Shown: piece after piece, positions 15,792 through 23,380 of the stretch | Layout of the letters: each line of letters starts with the position of its first letter | Numbering within the stretch: position 1 is the stretch's first letter | DNA from: JAUSIF01 sp036556265 | GTDB lineage: Bacteria; Pseudomonadota; Alphaproteobacteria; Rhizobiales; Xanthobacteraceae | Direction of reading: 5' to 3' | Length of the DNA stretch: 62,625 nt | Assembly (NCBI GenBank): GCA_036556265.1 | Contig: DATBJU010000083.1 | Location: 1-62,625 of the forward strand | Made by a program: the position numbers and the translations under genes | The notes under the pieces: generated by a model | Database searches by the model: none | What the model saw: only the letters and a program-made list of their open reading frames with translations | What the model was told of the DNA's origin: nothing

Positions 15792-16418
15792 ATGAGCGAG
15801 ACGCCTGAGCCGATCTCGGCCGACCTAGACGAGCCGCGGCTCGTCAAGGAGACAGGTCTTGCCGCGCGCGTCGCGGCGATCACCGAGCCCGTGTTGCACG
15901 GACTCGGTTACCGGCTGGTACGCGCGCGGGTCTCAGGCCGCGACGGGTGCACGGTTCAGATCATGGCCGAGCGACCGGACGGGACCTTCTCGATCGACGA
16001 TTGCGAGGCGGCGAGCCGCGCGCTCTCGCCCGCGCTCGACGTGGAGGACCCGATTTCGGGTCCGTATCGGCTGGAGCTGTCGTCGCCCGGGGTCGATCGG
16101 CCGCTGGTGCGACGCTCGGACTTCGTGCGTTACGCCGGGCATGAGGTGAAGATCGAGATGGAACTCGCTGTCGACGGCCGCAAGCGCTTTCGCGGTGAAC
16201 TTCTCGGTGCCGAGGAAACGGACGCGAAAGTCAGGATTCAGGATGCGACGGGCGCCGCGCAAGTGGTGAAGTTGCCGATCGGCGAAATGGCGGAGGCGAA
16301 GCTCGTGCTCACCGACGCGCTCGTCGCCCAGTCACTTCGTCGCGGCAAACTGGCGGCACGCGAGGCGGAATCGGAGAGCTCAGTCAGGCGAGCGGCGAGC
16401 GGCCGTTCGCACAATTAG
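15792..16418 (+). CDS. rimP: Ribosome maturation factor RimP
   Basis: 208 residues, needed for 30S subunit maturation. The RimP N-terminal domain includes AAITEPVLHGLGYRLVRARV and CEAASRALSPALDVEDPISG, and LELSSPGVDRPLVRRSDF is the family signature. An SH3-like C-terminal domain follows. ATG 15792 (MSETPEPISADLDEPRLV) is preferred; the frame remains open upstream through the leader to 15624, but that part overlaps the promoter and attenuator. nusA follows after 23 bases. Confidence 0.95.
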   Translation: MSETPEPISADLDEPRLVKETGLAARVAAITEPVLHGLGYRLVRARVSGRDGCTVQIMAERPDGTFSIDDCEAASRALSPALDVEDPISGPYRLELSSPGVDRPLVRRSDFVRYAGHEVKIEMELAVDGRKRFRGELLGAEETDAKVRIQDATGAAQVVKLPIGEMAEAKLVLTDALVAQSLRRGKLAAREAESESSVRRAASGRSHN

Positions 16419-16441
16419 ATACAGGTTAAGGAGATACGGAA

Positions 16442-18049
16442 ATGGCGGCCGTCAGTGCAAATCGGCTCGAACTCTTGCAGATCGCTGAGGCGGTCGCGCG
16501 CGAGAAATCGATCGACAAGGGAATTGTGATCGCAGCGATGGAAGATGCGATTCAGAAGGCCGCGCGCTCGCGCTATGGCAGCGAAACCGAGGTACGGGCG
16601 GAGATCAATCCGAAGACCGGCGAGCTCAGGCTTTCGCGGCTGCTGCTCGTCGTCGAAAGCGTGGAAAATGAGGCGACCCAGATCAGCCTCGAGGACGCCC
16701 GGCGCAAGAACCCGGCCGCGCAGATCGGCGACTATATCGCCGAGGCACTGCCGCCGCTGGAATACGGCCGCATCGCCGCCCAGTCGGCTAAACAGGTGAT
16801 CGTGCAGAAGGTGCGCGACGCCGAACGCGACCGGCAGTACCAGGAGTACAAGGATCGCATCGGCGAGATCGTGAGCGGTCTCGTGAAGCGTGTGGAGTAC
16901 GGCAATGTGGTCGTGGACCTCGGCCGCGGCGAGGCGATCATCCGCCGCGACGAACTGCTGCCGCGCGAAGTGTTCCGCAACGGCGATCGGGTACGCGCCT
17001 ACGTCTACGACGTGCGGCGCGAGCCGCGCGGACCGCAGATCTTTCTTTCGCGCACGCACCCGCAGTTCATGGCGAAGCTGTTCGCCCAGGAAGTTCCGGA
17101 GATTTACGATGGCATCGTCGAGATCAAGGCGGTCGCGCGCGACCCTGGCTCGCGAGCAAAAATCGCCGTGATATCGCGCGATTCCTCGGTCGATCCGGTC
17201 GGCGCCTGCGTCGGCATGCGCGGCTCGCGCGTGCAGGCGGTGGTGAACGAGCTTGCGGGCGAGAAGATCGACATTATCCTGTGGTCACAGGACGTTGCGA
17301 CCTTCGTGGTCAATGCGCTCGCACCCGCCGAAGTCGTGAAGGTCGTGCTCGACGAAACGCGCGAGCGCATCGAGGTAGTCGTGCCTGACGCGCAGCTTTC
17401 GCTCGCGATCGGCCGGCGCGGCCAGAACGTGCGGCTCGCCTCCCAGCTCACCGGCTGGGACATCGACATCCTCACCGAGCAGGAGGAAAGCGAGCGGCGG
17501 CAGAAAGAGTTCGCCGAGCGAAGCAAGATGTTCATGGACGCGCTCGATGTCGACGAGATGGTGGCGCAGCTCCTCACTTCGGAGGGCTTCGGCTCGATCG
17601 AGGAACTCGCCTTCGTCGGAGTCGACGAACTCGCGAACATCGAGGGCTTTGACGCCGATACGGCGGCGGAGCTGCAAAATCGCGCGCAGGAGTATCTCGC
17701 CAAGATCGAGGCCGAGCTCGACGCGAAGCGAAAGGAACTCGGCGTCGAGGATGCATTGCGCGAGGTGCCCGGCGTGACCACACGCATGCTCGTGGCGTTC
17801 GGCGAGAACGATATCAAGACGGTCGAGGACCTTGCCGGCTGCGCCACCGACGATCTGATCGGATGGGTCGAGCGCAAAGACGGCGAAACCGTGCGTCATC
17901 CCGGTGTTCTCGATGGTTTTGGCATCGAGAAGGACGAGGCGGATGCGCTGATCATGCAGGCACGAGTAAAGGCGGGTTGGGTCGATGAGGCCGCGCTTGC
18001 GCCTGCGGAAGCGCCGGCCGAGGAAGCCGAAGCGGTGCCGCAGAGCTGA
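16442..18049 (+). CDS. nusA: Transcription termination/antitermination factor NusA
   Basis: 535 residues: NusA N-terminal domain (residues 1-130), S1 domain (IVSGLVKRVEYGNVVVDLGRG, about 140-200), two KH domains (GACVGMRGSRVQAVVNELAG; SLAIGRRGQNVRLASQLTGW), then acidic C-terminal repeats with helix-hairpin-helix-like segments. It binds RNA polymerase and modulates pausing and termination. The ATG at 16442 has AAGGAGAT just upstream, one of the best ribosome binding sites in the window. As part of rimP-nusA-ylxR-infB it may feed back on the attenuator in the rimP leader. Confidence 0.97.
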   Translation: MAAVSANRLELLQIAEAVAREKSIDKGIVIAAMEDAIQKAARSRYGSETEVRAEINPKTGELRLSRLLLVVESVENEATQISLEDARRKNPAAQIGDYIAEALPPLEYGRIAAQSAKQVIVQKVRDAERDRQYQEYKDRIGEIVSGLVKRVEYGNVVVDLGRGEAIIRRDELLPREVFRNGDRVRAYVYDVRREPRGPQIFLSRTHPQFMAKLFAQEVPEIYDGIVEIKAVARDPGSRAKIAVISRDSSVDPVGACVGMRGSRVQAVVNELAGEKIDIILWSQDVATFVVNALAPAEVVKVVLDETRERIEVVVPDAQLSLAIGRRGQNVRLASQLTGWDIDILTEQEESERRQKEFAERSKMFMDALDVDEMVAQLLTSEGFGSIEELAFVGVDELANIEGFDADTAAELQNRAQEYLAKIEAELDAKRKELGVEDALREVPGVTTRMLVAFGENDIKTVEDLAGCATDDLIGWVERKDGETVRHPGVLDGFGIEKDEADALIMQARVKAGWVDEAALAPAEAPAEEAEAVPQS

Positions 18050-18060
18050 GGGACGGAACC

Positions 18061-18750
18061 TTGCTTGCCGAAATTGCCTCTGCCGAGATCGACGAGGGGT
18101 TGCGTGCGGCCCGCAAGGGGGTCGAACGGCTCTGCCTTGCCACGCGCGAGGTGAAGCCGGTCGCCCAGATGTTCCGCTACGTGGTCGGCCCGGATGGCCG
18201 GATCGTGCCCGATCTCGACCGGGAGTTACCCGGCCGCGGCGCCTGGCTCACGGCGACCCGAGCCGCGCTGGAAAAGGCGATGGCCGAAAGGTCGTTCGGC
18301 CGTGCGTTCCGGGGCCTAGGAACTGCCGGGCCCGAACTGCCGGAACTTGTCGAACGCGCCCTCGAGCGGACGGCCCTTGCGGCGCTTTCGATTGCAAACA
18401 AGGCAGGGCTGGTGATCTCCGGCTTTGCGCGCATCGAAGCAGCACTCGCCGAGCGGGACATCGGCGTGCTGATCCATGCAAGCGAGGCGGCGCCGGATGG
18501 CGTACGCAAGCTGGACGCCGCGGCACGGGCGGCGGTCGCCGCGGGGCGGCCGCTCCCTGAACGCATTAACTTTTTTCGCGGCGAGCAATTGGACTTGGCG
18601 CTCGGACGGCCAAATGTGGTACATGCTGCATTGCCCGTGCACCCGGCAAGCGCGGGCTTTCACGCGCGCTGTCAGCGACTAGACCACTGGCGCAAGGGTG
18701 GACCCGCCGGTGAACCGGCCGCTACCGGTGCGCGCGCAAATCGACGTTAG
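18061..18750 (+). CDS. YlxR (DUF448) protein fused to an L7Ae-like RNA-binding domain
   Basis: 229 residues. The N-terminal YlxR domain (RLCLATREVKPVAQMFRYVV, with the PGRGAWLTATRAALEKAM nucleic-acid loop) is followed, from about residue 100, by an L7Ae/L30e/S12e-like domain (AANKAGLVISGF-type segment and LAERDIGVLIHASEAAPDGV). The two domains are separate proteins (YlxR and YlxQ) in Bacillus, whereas alphaproteobacteria often carry the fusion. It probably binds RNA in the nusA-infB context; YlxR has been linked to RNase P and to transcription control in other bacteria. The start is TTG at 18061, 11 bases after nusA, and no better start is visible. Confidence 0.88.
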   Translation: MLAEIASAEIDEGLRAARKGVERLCLATREVKPVAQMFRYVVGPDGRIVPDLDRELPGRGAWLTATRAALEKAMAERSFGRAFRGLGTAGPELPELVERALERTALAALSIANKAGLVISGFARIEAALAERDIGVLIHASEAAPDGVRKLDAAARAAVAAGRPLPERINFFRGEQLDLALGRPNVVHAALPVHPASAGFHARCQRLDHWRKGGPAGEPAATGARANRR

Positions 18751-18762
18751 ATCGGGGAACGA

Positions 18763-21357
18763 ATGGCCAATACGAAGGACCCAGGCGAAAAGACGCTGCG
18801 CGTGACGCCGCCCAAGACTCTCAGCCTCAAGCGGGAGCAAGGCGTCGTCCGGCAGAGCTTCAGCCACGGCCGCTCCAAGGCGGTCGTGGTGGAGAAGGTC
18901 AAGCGCCGCGTGGTTGGCCCCGCCGGGGAAGCGAAAGGGGAAACGGCGGCAGCTGTACGCACAGCGAAGACCGCGGCGGCAGAGGCTCCCGCGGCTGAAA
19001 AGGCTGCCAAAACACGGAGCACCGCGAAGGCCGCGCCGGCGCCGGCAGAAGCCGCCGGACTGAAGCCTTCCGGCGTTGTGCTTCGCACCCTCACCGAGGA
19101 AGAACGCAGTGCCCGGGCGCATGCGCTCGCCGACGCACGCGTGCGCGAAGCGGAAGAGCGCAAGGTCGCCGAGGAGGACGCGCGGCGCCGCGCGGGCCGG
19201 GAAGCCGTCGATCGCGCCGAGCGCGAAGCGGCGGAAGCCCGCAAGCGCGAGGAGGACGCGCGCCGCGCCTCCGAGGAAGAGGCCAAACGCAAGGCGGAAC
19301 AGGAAGCGCGCAAGCGTTTCGGCGACGACGCGGCGGCGCGTCCGGCGGGCCTCGCGGGCGTACGCGCGCTAGCCGCAGAAGAGGATGAGGAAGGCCCGCG
19401 CACGTCGCGTCGTGGAAAGACCGCGGCCGCGCCCAAGCCGGTGCGCGCTCCGGGCGGCGAGAAGAGAAGCCGCGGCCGGCTCACCGTCGTGACCGCGCTT
19501 TCGAGCGACGAGGAGCGGCAACGCTCAATCGCATCGTTCCGCCGCCGCACGCAGCGCATGACCGGCCATCGCCCCTCCGACGAGCCGAAGGAGAAGATTT
19601 CGCGCGAGGTCGTGATTCCGGAAATGATCACGATTCAGGAGCTCGCCAATCGCATGGCGGAGCGCGCGGTCGACGTGATCCGGCTGCTGATGCAGCAGGG
19701 GCAGATGTTGAAGATCACCGACGCCATTGACGCAGACACGGCGCAATTGATCGCCGAGGAAATGGGTCACACGGTCCGCCGTATTGCCGAAGCCGACGTC
19801 GTCGAGGGCCTGTTCGATTTGCCGGACGACGCCGCGCATCTCGTGCCGCGTCCGCCGGTCGTGACCATCATGGGTCACGTCGACCACGGCAAGACCTCGC
19901 TGCTCGATGCCATCCGCCAGACCGATGTGGTTGCGGGCGAGGCCGGCGGGATCACCCAGCACATCGGCGCCTACCAGGTGACGACAAAGGGCGGCGCCAA
20001 GGTCACGTTCATCGATACGCCGGGCCATGCCGCCTTCACGGCGATGCGAGCGCGCGGCGCCAAGGTTACGGACGTCGTGGTGCTCGTGGTGGCGGCCGAC
20101 GACGGCGTAAAGCCGCAGACGGTCGAAGCGATCCATCACGCGCGCGCGGCGAAAGTGCCGATGATCGTCGCGATCAACAAGGTCGACAAGGCCGATGCGA
20201 AACCCGAGCGCGTCCGCACCGAGCTCCTCCAGCACGAAGTGCAGGTCGAATCGCTTGGCGGCGAGACGCTCGAGGTGGAGGTTTCGGCCACGAAGAAGAC
20301 CAATCTCGACAAGCTGCTCGAGATGATCACGCTGCAGGCCGAGATCCTCGACCTCAAGGCCAATCCGGGTCGGGCCGCGGAAGGCACCGTGATCGAGGCC
20401 AAGCTCGACCGCGGCCGCGGGCCGGTGGCCACCGTGCTCGTACAGCGCGGCACGCTGCGCGGCGGGGACATCGTCGTCGCGGGCGGCGAATGGGGCCGCG
20501 TGCGCGCGCTCATCAATGATCAGGGCCAGCAGGTCGATGCCGCAGGCCCTTCAACCCCGGTCGAAGTGCTCGGTTTCGCGGGCACGCCGGAGGCGGGCGA
20601 CCGGCTCGCGGTCGTGGAAAGCGAAGCGCGGGCGCGCGAGGTCACCGAGTACCGGCAGCGCGAGCGGCGCGACAAGTCTGCACGGGGCGTGAAGGTCGGC
20701 GGCTCGCTCGAGCAGATGATGAGCCAGCTCAAGACCGCCGGTCGCAAGGAATTTCCGCTGCTGATCAAGGGCGACGTGCAGGGCTCGGTCGAAGCGATCG
20801 TGGCGGCACTCGAGAAGCTCGGCACCGAAGAGGTGATCGCGCGCATCCTGCACGCGGGCGTCGGCGCAATCACGGAATCGGACGTGACGCTCGCCGACAC
20901 GTCGGGCGCTGCGATCATCGGCTTCAATGTCCGCGCACACAAGGAAGCGCGCGAAGCGGCTGAGCGCGCGGGCATCGAAATCCGCTACTACAACATCATC
21001 TACAACCTCGTGGACGACGTGAAGCAGGCGATGTCGGGCCTGCTCGCGCCGACACTGCGCGAAACTCCGCTCGGCAACGCGGAGATCCTGGAAATCTTCG
21101 ACGTGTCGAAGATCGGCAAGGTTGCCGGTTGCCGCGTCACAGACGGCAAGGTGGAGCGCGGAGCCAATGTGCGGCTCATCCGCGACAACGTCGTAATTCA
21201 CGAAGGAAAACTTGCGACCCTCAGGCGTTTCAAGGACGACGCGCGCGAAGTCGTTGCCGGCCAGGAATGCGGCATGTCGTTCGAAAACTACGAAGATATC
21301 CGCAAGGGCGACGTGATCGAGTGCTATCGCGTCGAAAGCGTCCAACGGTCGCTATAG
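18763..21357 (+). CDS. infB: Translation initiation factor IF-2
   Basis: 864 residues. A long charged N-terminal segment rich in Ala, Glu, Lys and Arg (about residues 105-190, likely an extended helix or coiled coil) precedes an IF2_N domain (MITIQELANRMAERAVDVIR) and the GTPase domain. The G1 motif is GHVDHGKTSLLD, G3 is DTPGHAAF and G4 is NKVDKAD. Domains II, III and IV follow. IF-2 brings fMet-tRNA to the 30S P site. It is 12 bases downstream of the ylxR fusion, and rbfA follows with a 56-base gap that contains a GC-rich hairpin (21384-21400). Confidence 0.97.
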   Translation: MANTKDPGEKTLRVTPPKTLSLKREQGVVRQSFSHGRSKAVVVEKVKRRVVGPAGEAKGETAAAVRTAKTAAAEAPAAEKAAKTRSTAKAAPAPAEAAGLKPSGVVLRTLTEEERSARAHALADARVREAEERKVAEEDARRRAGREAVDRAEREAAEARKREEDARRASEEEAKRKAEQEARKRFGDDAAARPAGLAGVRALAAEEDEEGPRTSRRGKTAAAPKPVRAPGGEKRSRGRLTVVTALSSDEERQRSIASFRRRTQRMTGHRPSDEPKEKISREVVIPEMITIQELANRMAERAVDVIRLLMQQGQMLKITDAIDADTAQLIAEEMGHTVRRIAEADVVEGLFDLPDDAAHLVPRPPVVTIMGHVDHGKTSLLDAIRQTDVVAGEAGGITQHIGAYQVTTKGGAKVTFIDTPGHAAFTAMRARGAKVTDVVVLVVAADDGVKPQTVEAIHHARAAKVPMIVAINKVDKADAKPERVRTELLQHEVQVESLGGETLEVEVSATKKTNLDKLLEMITLQAEILDLKANPGRAAEGTVIEAKLDRGRGPVATVLVQRGTLRGGDIVVAGGEWGRVRALINDQGQQVDAAGPSTPVEVLGFAGTPEAGDRLAVVESEARAREVTEYRQRERRDKSARGVKVGGSLEQMMSQLKTAGRKEFPLLIKGDVQGSVEAIVAALEKLGTEEVIARILHAGVGAITESDVTLADTSGAAIIGFNVRAHKEAREAAERAGIEIRYYNIIYNLVDDVKQAMSGLLAPTLRETPLGNAEILEIFDVSKIGKVAGCRVTDGKVERGANVRLIRDNVVIHEGKLATLRRFKDDAREVVAGQECGMSFENYEDIRKGDVIECYRVESVQRSL

Positions 21358-21413
21358 CGTCGGCGACACAGAGGGGCGTCTCGCCCGGTTCGAGCCCGGG
21401 AAGACGTGCACCG

Positions 21414-21824
21414 ATGCCCAGATATCGAAGCAAACCCGAATCCGGCGCAAGTCAGCGCCAATTGCGCGTCGGCGAACTCATTCGCCACGCGCTCGCCGAC
21501 GTTCTCGCGCGCGGCGGGGCGCCGGATGAGGTGATCGCTTCCCACTCGATTACGGTGCCCGAGGTGCGCATGAGTGCGGACCTGCGGCTCGCCACGATCT
21601 ACGTGATGCCGCTCGGCGGGCGCGATCAGAAGGCCGTCGTCGATGCGCTCGAGCGCAACAAGAAATTCCTGCGCGGCGAAATCGTGCGGCGCGTGGACAT
21701 GAAGTTCGCGCCGGAAATCCGCTTCCGCATCGACGAGCGGTTCAACGAGGCCGAACGCATCGACCGGCTTCTGCGTTCACCCGAGGTCGCTCGCGACCTC
21801 AGGAAGAAGGACGAGGGATCGTGA
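21414..21824 (+). CDS. rbfA: Ribosome-binding factor A
   Basis: 136 residues, single KH-type domain. Family features are RQLRVGELIRHALADVLARG at the start and the central VSMSADL-like stretch, here EVRMSADLRLATIYVMPLGG. RbfA assists late 30S assembly and 16S rRNA 5'-end processing. ATG 21414 (MPRYRSKPESGASQRQLR) is the conserved start; the longer frame from 21129 runs inside infB. The stop overlaps the GTG of truB. Confidence 0.95.
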   Translation: MPRYRSKPESGASQRQLRVGELIRHALADVLARGGAPDEVIASHSITVPEVRMSADLRLATIYVMPLGGRDQKAVVDALERNKKFLRGEIVRRVDMKFAPEIRFRIDERFNEAERIDRLLRSPEVARDLRKKDEGS

Positions 21825-22750
21825 CGAAACAGACGCGCGCGGAAAAGCGCGACGTGCATGGCTGGATCGCGCTCGACAAGCCCGTGGGGCTCACCTCCAC
21901 CGAGGCGGTCGCGGCGCTGAAACGACTCTATTGCGCGAAGAAGGCCGGTCACGCAGGCACGCTCGACCCGCTTGCGTCGGGCGTGCTTCCCGTCGCGTTC
22001 GGCGAGGCGACGAAGACCGTTCCGTTCGTCATGGATGGGCGCAAGGCATATCGATTCACCGTGCACTGGGGGATCGAGACGGATACGGACGACGCGGATG
22101 GACGTCCCGAGCGGACATCGAATGCGCGGCCCTCAGCCGAGGCAATTCGTGCGCTGCTCCCCGAGTTCGTCGGCACAATCGAGCAGACGCCTCCGCGCTT
22201 CTCGGCGGTGAAGGTCGAGGGCGAGCGCGCCTATGATCTCGCCCGCGATGGCGCTGCGGTCGAGCTCGCACCACGGCTGGTCGAGATCGAACGCCTCGAG
22301 CTGATTGAGACGCCGGACGCGGACCATGCGGTGTTCGAGGCGGAGTGCGGCAAAGGTACGTACGTGCGCGCTATCGCCCGCGATCTCGGGCGCAGGCTCG
22401 GTTGCTTCGGCCACGTGAAGGCGCTGCGACGGCTGCGGGTCGGGCCGTTCGCGGAAGCGGACTCCGTCACCCTCGAAAGGCTCGCCGGCATTCGGGATGA
22501 CCGCGGGGATTCCGGCCTTGATGCGACGCTGATGCCGGTTGAGACCGGACTCGCCGCCCTGCCCGCGCTCTCGGTCAGCCGCGCGGACGCACAGCGTCTC
22601 ACCCTCGGACAGTCCGTGATCCTGCGCGGACGCGACGCTCCGCAGCTCGAGGGCCTTGTGTCGGTGTCCGCGCACGGGGGACTCGTGGCGCTCGCCGAGG
22701 TGGAACAAGGCTCGCTGAGGCCGCGGCGCATCTTTCATCTGCCGCGTTAA
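21821..22750 (+). CDS. truB: tRNA pseudouridine-55 synthase
   Basis: 309 residues. The catalytic motif GHAGTLDPLASGVLPVAFGE contains the Asp nucleophile, and HGWIALDKPVGLTSTEAV forms the N-terminal TruB signature. It isomerises U55 to pseudouridine in the T-loop of tRNAs. The start is GTG at 21821, overlapping the rbfA TGA (GTGA), with ACGAGGG upstream. The frame ends at 22750 and rpsO follows with its own leader. Confidence 0.96.
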   Translation: MTKQTRAEKRDVHGWIALDKPVGLTSTEAVAALKRLYCAKKAGHAGTLDPLASGVLPVAFGEATKTVPFVMDGRKAYRFTVHWGIETDTDDADGRPERTSNARPSAEAIRALLPEFVGTIEQTPPRFSAVKVEGERAYDLARDGAAVELAPRLVEIERLELIETPDADHAVFEAECGKGTYVRAIARDLGRRLGCFGHVKALRRLRVGPFAEADSVTLERLAGIRDDRGDSGLDATLMPVETGLAALPALSVSRADAQRLTLGQSVILRGRDAPQLEGLVSVSAHGGLVALAEVEQGSLRPRRIFHLPR

Positions 22751-22813
22751 CACGGTTTTCGCGAACAAATCGCGGCGGCGAGTTTCCGCTAGCCACCGCG
22801 GCGAATATCGCTA

Positions 22814-22918
22814 TATATTGCGCCGCGGCAAGGGGGCCCCGCCCCATTTGCCATTGCGACCCGGCTGGACGACATCCCGGCTCGGCCGCCCGATCAACCC
22901 GAGAAGAAGGAACTGTCG
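22814..22918 (+). promoter_or_regulatory. rpsO leader: -10-like box and stem-loop
   Basis: TATATT at 22814-22819 could serve as a -10 element, but the -35 is not recognisable. Downstream, GGCAA-GGGG (22827-22835) pairs with CCCC-AT-TTGCC (22842-22852), giving a nine-pair stem with a two-base bulge and a six-base loop. The rpsO ATG follows 66 bases later, with GAGAAGAAGGA as ribosome binding site. S15 represses its own mRNA through leader structures in several phyla, including alphaproteobacteria, so an autoregulatory role is plausible but inferred. Confidence 0.45.
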
Positions 22919-23188
22919 ATGTCGATTGCTGCTGAGCGCAAACTGGCGCTCGTGAAGGAATATGCCACCAAAGCAGGCGATACTGGTTCGCCGGAAGTGC
23001 AAGTCGCGATCCTGTCAGAGCGGATCGCCAATTTGACCGAACACTTCAAGACCCACGTCAAAGACAATCACTCGCGGCGCGGTTTGCTGAAGCTGGTTTC
23101 CCAGCGGCGCAGCCTGCTCGACTATTTGAAGTCGAAGGATGAAGCCCGCTACCAGAAGCTGATCGACCGGCTCAACATCCGCCGCTAG
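22919..23188 (+). CDS. rpsO: 30S ribosomal protein S15
   Basis: 89 residues, the standard length. Highly conserved segments include TGSPEVQVAILSERIANLTE and HSRRGLLKLVSQRRSLLDYL. S15 is a primary binder of the 16S central domain. The ATG at 22919 is preceded by AGAAGGAAC. The pnp gene follows 192 bases downstream, the usual rpsO-pnp pairing, with a GC-rich hairpin in between. Confidence 0.98.
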   Translation: MSIAAERKLALVKEYATKAGDTGSPEVQVAILSERIANLTEHFKTHVKDNHSRRGLLKLVSQRRSLLDYLKSKDEARYQKLIDRLNIRR

Positions 23189-23195
23189 TTCCGCT

Positions 23196-23223
23196 CCGCG
23201 CGCGCGTACTGGTTCGCGCGCGG
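23196..23223 (+). repeat. GC-rich hairpin between rpsO and pnp
   Basis: CCGCGCGCG (23196-23204) and CGCGCGCGG (23215-23223) form a perfect nine-pair stem with a ten-base loop. No T-run follows. In Escherichia coli the pnp leader contains hairpins cut by RNase III and used for autoregulation; the position here is analogous, but the function is inferred. The remaining 157 bases before pnp show nothing else I can name. Confidence 0.5.
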
Positions 23224-23380
23224 CTACCCGCGGCGGCAGGGGCCGCCGCACAACCGACGGACGAAACGAAGCCATGGCAGGATCGCCAGACGCTCCCGAG
23301 ATCGCGCGCAATCGCGCGCGGGCGAGCCTCTCGCCATCTTGCCCATGGCTCTCGTTCTCCGCAAGCCATGGAACGATTCA

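Noticed and set aside
21384..21400. Sequence like a tRNA T-arm (CCCGG-TTCGAGC-CCGGG) between infB and rbfA
   Set aside because: No acceptor, D or anticodon arms can be drawn around it; it is a hairpin in the intergenic gap only.
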